Notes under the pieces: model-generated
Told to the model about the DNA's origin: nothing
The model's database searches: none
Seen by the model: the letters and a program-made list of their open reading frames with translations, nothing else
Part shown: positions 24,211 through 31,259 of the stretch, one piece after another
Numbering within the stretch: position 1 is the first letter of the stretch
Layout of the letters: the number at the start of each line of letters is the position of its first letter
Assembly (NCBI GenBank): GCA_964484135.1
Contig: CAZAEL010000026.1
Span: forward strand, 1 to 35,190
DNA from: CAZAEL01 sp964484135
Lineage (GTDB): Bacteria > Elusimicrobiota > Elusimicrobia > FEN-1173
Direction of reading: 5' to 3'
Length of the DNA stretch: 35,190 nt
Made by a program: the position numbers and the translations under genes

Positions 24211-25599
24211 TCATAGGGGCAGCGCCAAGCGGAACACAGATCCGTCCGGCCCGCTCTCGATCAACTCCAGCCGCCCGCGGTGCCATTCCGCGTACCGGCG
24301 GGCCCGGGCCAGGCCCAGGCCCCGATGCCCCGTCTTGGTGGTGAAAAAGGGCTGGAAGAGCCGGTCCCGCTGGCTTTCCGGAACGCCGCCGCCGGAATCC
24401 GACACCGACACCCAGACTTCCCTTTTTTCCGGGCTTTCCTCCGCCTGTATCCTGACCCGCCCGCCGGAACGGGGAAGGGCCTCGAAAGCGTTGTCCAAAA
24501 GCGTCCGCAACACCACCTCGAGCAGCTCCGCGTCGCCCTTGATCAAAGGCAGGACCTCCGGCGCCAAAACCTCCAGCGCGCCCTTGTCCATGCGCCCGCC
24601 CTGCAGCCGCCCCGCGGTCCGACGGATCAGCTCCGGCAGGTTGACCTCCTCCTGAGAAGGCGGGCGCCGGTGGGTGAGGGCCAGATACTCCTCCAACGTT
24701 TGCACCGCCTTCTGGAGATCCGCGGCCACTTCCTGAAACCCCCGGCTCAGCTCCGCCGGGCCGCCGCGGAGGAGGCGCCACCAGGTTTCCCAAGTCCTGG
24801 CCGCGGGCCCCGACCTGTCCAGAAGGCGGAACCGCTCCAGCGTCAACTGCAGGCGGCCCGTGGCGGCCTGGAGCTCGCCCCGCAGCTTCTGGGCCACGCC
24901 CTGGGCGAAAATTTCCTCTTCGGCCCACAAAAGGTCTTCCCGCGTCCTGAGGCTTTTTTCCATTTCGCCCATGAGCCGGGCCTGGAGCGCGGCCAGTTCC
25001 GCCTGCTTTTCCCGGGTCATTTCCTCGGCCTGGGTGGACAACAGATCGCGCACGCGCCCCATGTCCTCGTTCACGCGGGACACCTGTTCCCTGACCTGGG
25101 CCTGCTGCTCATGGAACTCGGCCAGGCGCGTTTGCCACCGCTGGGCCTCCTGCACGCGCTGGGCCTCCAGCTCGTCCTGGGTCTCCTTGAGGGCGCGGCG
25201 CAAGTTTTCGTTGCTTTCGGCCAGCTCCCCCGCCCTCTGCCGCAGGCCGCCGGCCTCGTCCCGCGCCGAGATGAGGTCCCGCCTCAAATCATGGATCTCC
25301 TGACCCAGGGCCAGGATGCGCCCTTTGAGCTCGTGGTCGTTCGCCCCCAGCAGGGACCGGAGCAGCTCGTTTTCGTCCCGGAACAGGCGCTGGTCGTTGT
25401 CCCACCGGGAAACCGCCTCCTGGACCTTCTCCTGGAGCTTCTCCATCTCCCAGAGGTACTCCTTGACGACCAGCTCCTTTTCCCCCTCGGAAACGCCGGT
25501 CAGCCCCCAAAGGGTCTTGACCAGCTTTTCCTTGGCCTGCTGGACCAGGCCGGCCCAGTCCGACAAGGTTTTGTCCTGCTTTTTTTCGGCCAGGTTCAT
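24211..25599 (-). CDS. HATPase sensor-like protein with long coiled coil and no H-box histidine
   Basis: The 462-residue protein has no membrane helix and no sensor domain. Residues 1-225 are nearly continuous coiled coil (EMEKLQEKVQEAVSRW, then a heptad-rich stretch to SLRTREDLL). A DHp-like helix pair follows at about 228-310, in which the H-box aligns as GVAQKLRGELQAATGRLQL: Q237 replaces the phosphoacceptor histidine, while L239, R240 and L243 remain. The ATP-binding domain at 318-462 looks active: N-box with N370 (LLDNAFEAL), G1 DSGGG at 401-405, F-box LFQPFFTTK near 414-422, and G2 GHRGLGLARARRYAEWHRG. The layout is that of the AtoS/NtrB-like HPK4 class. It may bind ATP without autophosphorylating, or use another residue. 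The start has GGAG upstream, four bases after the PorV-like stop. Confidence 0.88.
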   Translation of the reverse strand: MNLAEKKQDKTLSDWAGLVQQAKEKLVKTLWGLTGVSEGEKELVVKEYLWEMEKLQEKVQEAVSRWDNDQRLFRDENELLRSLLGANDHELKGRILALGQEIHDLRRDLISARDEAGGLRQRAGELAESNENLRRALKETQDELEAQRVQEAQRWQTRLAEFHEQQAQVREQVSRVNEDMGRVRDLLSTQAEEMTREKQAELAALQARLMGEMEKSLRTREDLLWAEEEIFAQGVAQKLRGELQAATGRLQLTLERFRLLDRSGPAARTWETWWRLLRGGPAELSRGFQEVAADLQKAVQTLEEYLALTHRRPPSQEEVNLPELIRRTAGRLQGGRMDKGALEVLAPEVLPLIKGDAELLEVVLRTLLDNAFEALPRSGGRVRIQAEESPEKREVWVSVSDSGGGVPESQRDRLFQPFFTTKTGHRGLGLARARRYAEWHRGRLELIESGPDGSVFRLALPL

Positions 25600-25603
25600 A
25601 AAA

Positions 25604-26989
25604 TCACTCCGGGATCACCAGCGTGGCGCCGGGGATGGGCCGGCCCCGGTCCACCTTGTCCGGGTTGGCGTCGAAAATGGCTTTCCATCGCTCCGGGTCC
25701 TTGTAATACTTCTCCGCCAGGGACCGCAGGGAGTCGCCGGGCTGCGCCACGTGGGTCCGGACCCGGGGCTTTTCCGGCGCAGCGGGCTTGGGCGCGCCCA
25801 GCCGTTCGGCCCGCCGGATCTTTTCCTCCGCGGCCCGAAGCTTGTCCTCCAGCTGGCCCGCGCGGGACTCGGCCTCGGCCACGCGGGTCTCGGCCTTGAG
25901 CAGCTCCTCCTCCATCTGCCGGAGGTTCTCGCTGCGGCGGGACCCGGCCCGGGCCAGATCCTCCTCGGCCAGACGCCGGGCCTGCTCCAGGTCCTGCACC
26001 GAGGTCTTCAGCTGCGCCTCCCTTTCCTCCAGCCGGGACACCTTGCGGTCCAGCTCCTCGGCCATGTCCAGGGCCCGGTCGTAGTACAGTTCGGAGAACC
26101 GGGGCGCGTTGAAACGGTACACCAGCGAAATCCGGAACTGCTCGGACGGGTCGTTGAACGTCTTCAGCGGCAAAAGATAGGCCACGTCGAACTGGGCCGG
26201 GGAGAAATTGAAACCCGCGCCCACGGCCAGGTGGTCCACGTTCCCGCTGCGAAACCCGTTGCCGATCCTCAGGCGGAGCAGGTTCCGGCAAAAAAGCCCC
26301 TCCACGCCCGTGTGCAGGGCGGTCACGTTCTTCCGGATCTCCACGTCCGCCAGCAGCACCGCCTTTTGTTGGTGGCGGAACTTGGTCCCCACGCGCAGCT
26401 GGGGCCCGGGCGGATGGAGCCCGCCGGGAAAAAGATCCCTCAGCGCCACCCCCACGGACAGGTCCTCCCGGAACGCCACCAGCCCGCCCAGGTCCACGCC
26501 GAAACCCCACTCGCTTTTGCCCACCGAGGCGTCCTTGTCGTTGCCCTTCTGCTGGCGGACCTTCAGCACCCCGCCGCCCCGCACCGGCCAGGGGACCAGC
26601 CCCCGCGTGGGCACGTCCGCGCCGACGCCGGCGTACACGTCGAAGACATGGACCCCCGACGCCAGGGACCGCCCCAAAAACCCGCCGGCCGCGCCGATGG
26701 GACGGCCCTGGAACTGGGCCGGCATGCCGAAAGCGCCGTGGACCTCCGTGGTGGCGCTCAACGCCCCCGGATTGAAGCGGCCGTAGTTGACCGAAGCCTG
26801 GGGCCCCGTCAACCCGGTGAGGCCGGCCGGGTTGAAGAACAGGGCGTTCACGTCCTCGTCCTCGGCCACGTACGCGTTGCCCAAGGCCAGGGCCCGGGCG
26901 CCGGCCGAGGGCAGGGGCCGGGCCCAAACCGCGGGCGAGGCGAGAAACAAAAGACAAGGGATAAGAGATAAAAACAGGGGACGCTTCAT
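25604..26989 (-). CDS. PorV-like outer-membrane barrel with coiled coil and C-terminal LysM
   Basis: The 461-residue protein has a signal peptide (MKRPLFLSLIPCLLFLASPAVWA, cleavage after A23). Residues 24 to about 318 look like the UPF0164/PorV-PorQ family: ALALGNAYVAEDEDVNALFFNPAGL is its signature, followed by alternating barrel strands up to FRISLVYRF. A charged coiled coil runs from about 325 to 400. Residues 411-461 are a LysM domain (HVAQPGDSLRSLAEKYY to IPGATLVIPE), which binds peptidoglycan. Barrel plus spacer plus LysM would tie the outer membrane to the cell wall. I know of no described protein with this order. The ATG at 26989 lies in the loop of a hairpin, and AGGAG is about 17 bases upstream, too far for normal use. 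Confidence 0.82.
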   Translation of the reverse strand: MKRPLFLSLIPCLLFLASPAVWARPLPSAGARALALGNAYVAEDEDVNALFFNPAGLTGLTGPQASVNYGRFNPGALSATTEVHGAFGMPAQFQGRPIGAAGGFLGRSLASGVHVFDVYAGVGADVPTRGLVPWPVRGGGVLKVRQQKGNDKDASVGKSEWGFGVDLGGLVAFREDLSVGVALRDLFPGGLHPPGPQLRVGTKFRHQQKAVLLADVEIRKNVTALHTGVEGLFCRNLLRLRIGNGFRSGNVDHLAVGAGFNFSPAQFDVAYLLPLKTFNDPSEQFRISLVYRFNAPRFSELYYDRALDMAEELDRKVSRLEEREAQLKTSVQDLEQARRLAEEDLARAGSRRSENLRQMEEELLKAETRVAEAESRAGQLEDKLRAAEEKIRRAERLGAPKPAAPEKPRVRTHVAQPGDSLRSLAEKYYKDPERWKAIFDANPDKVDRGRPIPGATLVIPE

Positions 26990-27022
26990 CCGCTTTTTAT
27001 CTCGGACTCCTCATCTCGCCTC
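26937..27022 (-). repeat. nested inverted repeats around the start of the PorV-LysM gene
   Basis: Outer arms GAGGCGAGA (26937-26945) and TCTCGCCTC (27014-27022), inner arms GAGATAAAAA (26965-26974) and TTTTTATCTC (26994-27003), all perfect. The 19-base inner loop holds the ATG (26987-26989). The inner region is built from GGGATAAGAGATAA-like words that also encode the signal peptide core. Confidence 0.6.
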
Positions 27023-27559
27023 CGCCGGCCAGCGCCGGGTCAGAAAAACGCCTTCCGGCCGAACGTCCCATCGAAATCCCTGGGTCGATTTGGACTTCAT
27101 CTCTTCTTCCCGGGCCCTGTTGTACCGCCGGGCGCTCTCGGCCGCGCTGTACGCGGACCAGACCTTCAGGAACACGTAGAAGAAACCGCCCAGGGACGCG
27201 GACACCACCATGGCATCCGTCCACAGCGGCTTCAAGTCCGCCTTGGAGCGGGACTGGGCGTTCAGGAGGGGCACGGCGATCGCCACCAGGGACGCCGTCT
27301 CTCCGACGGAAAACCAGATGCCCTTGCCCACCTCGCCCACGTAGAAATGGCCGTTGTCCACGGGCAGGAAGGACAGGGACAGCTTGGCCGCGTACCCCGG
27401 GTCCTTGTACAGACGGGTCTTGGAAAGCTGCTCCCACACCTCCTTCTCGTCCTCCCAGCTGGCGGCGTTGAGAGGCGGGGACGGGAGATGGGGGATGAGG
27501 GACAAAAGCGCGAAGAAAACGGCCCGGCCCTTTTTCCCTGCTTTTGTCTTATCCCTCAT
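27011..27559 (-). CDS. small membrane protein, P13/DUF5683-like
   Basis: The 182-residue protein begins with a signal-like segment (basic MRDKTKAGKKGR, then AVFFALLSLIPHLPS). A soluble stretch contains AKLSLSFLPVDNGHFYVGEVGKG, close to the LPGxGHFYxGExxKG pattern of P13/DUF5683-type membrane proteins. Two hydrophobic helices follow, at about 82-100 and 116-137, then the typical WSAYSAAESARRYNRAREEE end. The role of these proteins is not established; they are frequent in diderm phyla such as Spirochaetes and Bacteroidetes. The start codon has GGAAGGGAG upstream. It lies 13 bases after the porin-like gene and 21 bases before the PorV-like one. Its start is in one arm of an inverted repeat. Confidence 0.68.
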   Translation of the reverse strand: MRDKTKAGKKGRAVFFALLSLIPHLPSPPLNAASWEDEKEVWEQLSKTRLYKDPGYAAKLSLSFLPVDNGHFYVGEVGKGIWFSVGETASLVAIAVPLLNAQSRSKADLKPLWTDAMVVSASLGGFFYVFLKVWSAYSAAESARRYNRAREEEMKSKSTQGFRWDVRPEGVFLTRRWPAEAR

Positions 27560-27560
27560 C
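27494..27560 (-). repeat. imperfect inverted repeat at the start of the P13-like gene
   Basis: GATGAGGGACAAAAGC at 27494-27509 pairs with the segment at 27540-27560, leaving only a five-base bulge (TAAGA on the minus strand). The ATG at 27559 is inside the outer end of one arm, so the stem would cover it. Confidence 0.55.
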
Positions 27561-27572
27561 GGTTCTCCCTTC

Positions 27573-28901
27573 CTAGAACGACAAGACCCCCGCGAACAGG
27601 ATCTGATAGATGCTCGGGAACAGGTCGAACGTCCAAAGCCCGTACTCCAGCTTGAGGCTGAAAAAGGGGCTCATCCGGCTGTTGAAACCGCCTGAATATT
27701 TGTTCATCCGCGTCTTGGACAGGGGCCGGGCCGGGTCCACTTCCCCGAAAAAGTTCAGCACCGGTCCCCGGCGCGTCATGGACTCCCCCCGCAGCACCAC
27801 CCGCGTTTGCTCGGACAGCGGGAAACGGGCGAAGGGGAACTCCAGCTGGATCGAATACCCCTTCAACTGGTACCGGTCCTTGATGAGGGAAGGGGTCGTG
27901 GCCGTGGACGTCCCGACCGAAGGCCACTTGGCCTGGGTCTCTCCCGAGAGGAACTCGGCCGTCAGCCGGTAGGTCCCGTGGCGGAGCCCCAGGTCCGCCC
28001 CCCACACCCAGTTGGACAACCGGTCTTCGATGTCGTACTTCCCTCCCATGCCCGACAGGCTCGCGGAAAAACCGTTGACGAAAGCGGCGCGGGAAAAGGG
28101 GCTGGGATACGCCACGTCCCCGTAGTCCCAGGTGATCCGGCCGCCCGGGTTCTTGGTGTCGTTGTTGTCGGCCAGGAAATTGCCCTCATGGCCCCAATCC
28201 ACGTCCGTGCCGGAGACGGAATCCAGGATCAGGAAGGTGCGCGGCTCCGGCGGGCGGCGGCCCCGGATGGGGGACTCCTGCAGGCCGTTCACCAAAAAGA
28301 GCGTGAAATGCCTGGGGAACCACAACGGCTCCGCGTGGGGCCGGTACGTGGCCAAAACCCCCGTGTCCGCGTACCCCGATGAAAAGAGCGGATGCGGATA
28401 GCTCACCCGCGACACGAAATCCAGCCCCGGCGAGGCGTAAAGCAACGGCTTGGTCACCAGGGGATAGAGGTCCGGCCGGTACAGCTCGTTGGTCCGGCCG
28501 AAGGGCACCAGGAACCGGCCGAACTCCAGTTCCACCCGGCGGATCTTCAGGGACTTCACCGCCAATTGGTACAGCTCCGGCTTGCCGTCTTCGTCCAGGG
28601 CGAACTCCGCCAGGAACGGCGTGTCCTCCAGGACGGGCCCTTCGATGCGAAAGAAAACGTCGGTCAGGAGGAGCTGGTTCTCGATCTCGATTTCAATGGG
28701 CTTGGCGCCGATGTTCCTGTAGTTGAGGCTCAAAGAACCGCCCCATCGCCAGGCGGACAAAACCCTTCCCGCCTGTTCCGCCGCGCCCGCAGGGAAGAGG
28801 ACCCCGGGGGTCTCCGCCTTCAACGGCAAAACCCCCGCCCCGCCCAGGGCCCACAGACAAAAAAGAATCCTCTTATGCCACTTTGTTGAGTTGCTTAACA
28901 C
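27573..28901 (-). CDS. outer-membrane beta-barrel, porin-like
   Basis: The 442-residue protein has a signal peptide (KWHKRILFCLWALGGAGVLPLKAE, cleavage near residue 30). The rest alternates amphipathic strands with turns, as in outer-membrane barrels: LSLNYRNIGAKPIEIEIENQ, LKIRRVELEFGRFLVPFGRT, YSIQLEFPFARFPL. The protein ends ILFAGVLSF, with the C-terminal Phe recognised by the BAM machinery. GRFLVPFGRTNE is a pattern seen in OprP/OprO-type and related channels; the solute is unknown. The GTG at 28901 is the first codon of the frame and coincides with the predicted transcription start. No ATG exists before the signal peptide core. It is the first gene of the eight-gene unit, so it sets the transcript level for the signalling genes behind it. 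Confidence 0.8.
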   Translation of the reverse strand: MLSNSTKWHKRILFCLWALGGAGVLPLKAETPGVLFPAGAAEQAGRVLSAWRWGGSLSLNYRNIGAKPIEIEIENQLLLTDVFFRIEGPVLEDTPFLAEFALDEDGKPELYQLAVKSLKIRRVELEFGRFLVPFGRTNELYRPDLYPLVTKPLLYASPGLDFVSRVSYPHPLFSSGYADTGVLATYRPHAEPLWFPRHFTLFLVNGLQESPIRGRRPPEPRTFLILDSVSGTDVDWGHEGNFLADNNDTKNPGGRITWDYGDVAYPSPFSRAAFVNGFSASLSGMGGKYDIEDRLSNWVWGADLGLRHGTYRLTAEFLSGETQAKWPSVGTSTATTPSLIKDRYQLKGYSIQLEFPFARFPLSEQTRVVLRGESMTRRGPVLNFFGEVDPARPLSKTRMNKYSGGFNSRMSPFFSLKLEYGLWTFDLFPSIYQILFAGVLSF

Positions 28902-28906
28902 TTACA

Positions 28907-28935
28907 ATGTTAAATGGAACATGTTGAAATGTCAA
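28907..28935 (-). promoter_or_regulatory. promoter of the eight-gene operon, leaderless geometry
   Basis: On the minus strand TTGACA (28930-28935), 17 bases, TAACAT (28907-28912). Transcription would start at about 28900-28901, at the GTG of the porin-like gene. Its -35 box faces that of the AMMECR1 promoter eight bases away, forming the dyad TGTCAA-N8-TTGACA. Confidence 0.65.
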
Positions 28936-28943
28936 TACAAATC

Positions 28944-28972
28944 TTGACATCCCCCCCGGTTGGGGCTAGAAT
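28944..28972 (+). promoter_or_regulatory. promoter of the AMMECR1 gene cluster
   Basis: TTGACA (28944-28949), 17 bases, TAGAAT (28967-28972). The spacer holds a C-run followed by a G-run. Transcription would start near 28979, giving a leader of about 17 bases without a Shine-Dalgarno site. Confidence 0.65.
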
Positions 28973-28995
28973 AAAAAAAAGGCCCTTTTCCCGCC

Positions 28996-29556
28996 ATGTT
29001 GACGAGAGAACAAAAACAAGCCGTGATCCGCGCGGCCAAACAATCGGTGGAGACCGAACTGGGACTGGGCCAGGGGTCTTCTCCGGGAGAAAAATCCCTG
29101 GGGGACCTGGCCTCTCTCGCTCCCGGCGGCGTCTTCGTCACGTGGTACAAAAAGGGAGAATTGCGGGGGTGCATCGGATCGTTGCGGGTCGAAAAATCTT
29201 TCGCCGAAACCCTTTCCCGGGTGGCCGTGGAATCGGCTTTCGACGACCCCCGTTTCCTGCCCCTGCAGGCCGACGAATACCCCGATGTAACGGTGGAGGT
29301 GTCTTTGCTTTCGCCCCCGGCTCCGGTCGAATCCGCGGACCAAATCGTGCCCGGACGGCATGGGGTGTGGATCCGCAAGGGGCCCCGCTCCGGCCTCCTG
29401 TTGCCGCAGGTGTGGGAGGACATGCCGGACAAGGAGGTGTTTTTGAACGCCCTCTGCGCCCAGAAGGCCGGCCTGGAAGAACGCTCCTGGCTGGACCCGG
29501 AAACGGAACTCAAAGTGTTCACCGCGGAGATCATCTCGGAAAAGGACCTCTCCTGA
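28996..29556 (+). CDS. AMMECR1-domain protein (AmmeMemoRadiSam system protein A type)
   Basis: The 186-residue protein is a complete AMMECR1 domain: GVFVTWYKKGELRGCIGSL near 45-63 with the invariant RGCIG (R57-G61), AVESAFDDPRFLPL, then VEVSLLSPPAPVE and the GLLLPQVWEDMPDKEVFLNALCAQKAGL region. AMMECR1 proteins are often encoded with a Memo protein and a radical SAM enzyme in one putative modification system. Neither Memo nor the dedicated radical SAM partner is here; the radical SAM gene 1.7 kb downstream is of the B12-binding kind. The biochemical role is unproven. The ATG is well placed after the promoter. The stop overlaps the CTG start of the next gene. Confidence 0.92.
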   Translation: MLTREQKQAVIRAAKQSVETELGLGQGSSPGEKSLGDLASLAPGGVFVTWYKKGELRGCIGSLRVEKSFAETLSRVAVESAFDDPRFLPLQADEYPDVTVEVSLLSPPAPVESADQIVPGRHGVWIRKGPRSGLLLPQVWEDMPDKEVFLNALCAQKAGLEERSWLDPETELKVFTAEIISEKDLS

Positions 29557-30032
29557 AGGCCTCCCGGCCCCCCTTTCCCCGCCGGACGGGCCCCGCGGTT
29601 TGGACGGCGGCCGCGGTCCTGGGCGCGCTCCTTTCGCGCGCGGGAGCGGAAGGGCCGCCGGACGCCAAAGCCTGGACCCAGGGGGACTTCACGGTCCGTT
29701 ACGAATTGGCCAAAGACGGGGACGGCTTTCGGGCGCGCGGCGTCCGGGTCCTGGTCAGGAACCGGACCCATTACGCGGCGGCCCCCACCCCGAAGCTCGT
29801 CCATCACGAAGCGGTCCACCGCCGCATCAACCAACTCGGGGCCCGGGAGATCCAGGCCCGCCTGGCGGATTGCCGGGCGGACGGCGCCACCCCCCTCCAG
29901 GCCGACCGGGCCTTCCGCTCCGAGTTCCGCCGCCGGCTGCGGGAAGTGGAGGAACTGCACCGGGCCTGGGACGCCACCCACAAGATTTCCGAGGCGGGGC
30001 TTGCCGAAGCGGCGGAAACCTTTTATCCTTAG
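29553..30032 (+). CDS. secreted HEXXH protein, DUF922-like, apparent CTG start
   Basis: The frame that ends at 30032 encodes a signal peptide (basic KASRPPFPRRT, core AVWTAAAVLGALLS, cleavage after AGA) and about 127 mature residues. The mature part contains HEAVH at 85-89 in LVHHEAVHRRINQ, a zinc-binding HEXXH motif, and later WDATHKISE near 139. Both match the layout of DUF922 (predicted secreted Zn-dependent proteases, with HEQGH and a later YDxxTxHG), so peptidase activity is possible but not shown. No ATG, GTG or TTG lies before the signal peptide in this frame. A CTG at 29553 overlaps the AMMECR1 stop (CTGA) and has AGGA six bases upstream, so it is the probable start. It gives 159 residues. 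Confidence 0.62.
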   Translation: MKASRPPFPRRTGPAVWTAAAVLGALLSRAGAEGPPDAKAWTQGDFTVRYELAKDGDGFRARGVRVLVRNRTHYAAAPTPKLVHHEAVHRRINQLGAREIQARLADCRADGATPLQADRAFRSEFRRRLREVEELHRAWDATHKISEAGLAEAAETFYP

Positions 30033-30046
30033 AAGAAACCCCCCAA

Positions 30047-31225
30047 ATGATTTCCGCCGACAAAACCAAGGCCTCCCTCTCCCCCGCCCCCGAAACCGCG
30101 CAGAACGGCGTTTCGATCGTCATGGCCGCGTACAACGCGGGGGAAAGGCTCCCCGTGCTGTTCGAGTCCCTCTGCGGGTCCACGCACAGGGATTTCGAGG
30201 TGTGCCTGTGCGACGACGCCTCGACGGACGGCACGGAAGAGGCGATCCGGCGGTACCAGGGCCGCCTGAACATCCGGTGGACGAGGAACGCGCGCAACGA
30301 GGGCGTCACTTTTTCGCGCATCAGGGCCTTTGACCTGTCGACGCGCTCCCTCGTGATTTTTCTGGACGCGGACGTCCGCCTCTATCCGGACACCATCGCC
30401 AGCCTCTTGTCCACCCTGTCCCGGTCCGGCGCCGACGTGGTGGTGGGGGCCTACAGCCCGCTTTCCCTGGACCCCAGCATTTTTTCACAATATTACGCCC
30501 TGTTCATCCACCATTCTTTCCAGGTCGCGCGCGAACCCATGCCCTACAACGTTTTTGACGGATGGTGCACCATCGCCAAGCGAGCGGCCATGGAAGACGT
30601 CCTGAAAAACTGCCCCCCCATCCCCAAAGGGGTGGAGATCGAAAACGAAACCCTGGGGCGGCGGATCGTGTCCAAAGGATATTCCCTGGTCCTGGACCCG
30701 CGCATCGTGGTGGACCACCACTGGGACGGACACCCCAAGCTCTTCTTCATTTTCACCCGGCGCGTGTACTGGTGGGTCAAGATCTTTTTCGCCACGGGCT
30801 TCCGGTTCGAGGCCGTCACCACCACGCGCGGCTACGGCCTGGGGACGATGTGTCTGCCTCTGTCCGTCGTGGCGGCCCTGGCCGGGCCGGCGCACCCCGC
30901 CGGTCCGGGGGCTTCCCTGCTCCTGGGGCTCCTGTTCCTGGGGACCTACTTTCCCTTTTACACGTACGTTTTCAGGCGCCGCGGCGCGGCGTTTGCGGCG
31001 CTGAGCCTTCTTTTGAGCGCCTACTTCTCATTCATCGTTTCGGCCAGCGCCCTCTACTCCGCGGCGGAAGAAGCCGTTCGCCTCCTGCTTCGAAAGGGGC
31101 CCACCCTGGACCCCGCCTATTTTGGGGGCCGGGAAAGACCGAAAAGAGCCGCGGCCCGGAACGCCGACCCACGCCCGGAGCCCTCCCTCTCTCCCGGCGT
31201 CAAACAGGGGACCCCGGGCCGGTAA
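30047..31225 (+). CDS. family 2 glycosyltransferase with C-terminal membrane helices
   Basis: The 392-residue protein has a GT-A fold: VSIVMAAYNAGERLPVLFESL near 22-42, CDDASTDGTEEAIRRY (first Asp pair), then the metal-binding FLDADVRL with D107 and D109. A later acceptor-side region has VEIENETLGRRIVSKGYSLVLDP. Two to three hydrophobic helices lie at about 265-345 (LPLSVVAALAG, SLLLGLLFLGTYFPFYTYVF, LSLLLSAYFSFIVSASALYS), so it works at the inner membrane on a lipid acceptor, as for polyprenyl-phosphate or glycolipid transferases. The ATG at 30047 begins just before the conserved domain; the frame is open further upstream but that part overlaps the preceding gene. The last 45 residues are basic and disordered. 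It is followed by the radical SAM gene after 34 bases. Confidence 0.88.
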   Translation: MISADKTKASLSPAPETAQNGVSIVMAAYNAGERLPVLFESLCGSTHRDFEVCLCDDASTDGTEEAIRRYQGRLNIRWTRNARNEGVTFSRIRAFDLSTRSLVIFLDADVRLYPDTIASLLSTLSRSGADVVVGAYSPLSLDPSIFSQYYALFIHHSFQVAREPMPYNVFDGWCTIAKRAAMEDVLKNCPPIPKGVEIENETLGRRIVSKGYSLVLDPRIVVDHHWDGHPKLFFIFTRRVYWWVKIFFATGFRFEAVTTTRGYGLGTMCLPLSVVAALAGPAHPAGPGASLLLGLLFLGTYFPFYTYVFRRRGAAFAALSLLLSAYFSFIVSASALYSAAEEAVRLLLRKGPTLDPAYFGGRERPKRAAARNADPRPEPSLSPGVKQGTPGR

Positions 31226-31259
31226 GCCCGACGGACGACCCCCTTCCGCCCCGAACCAC

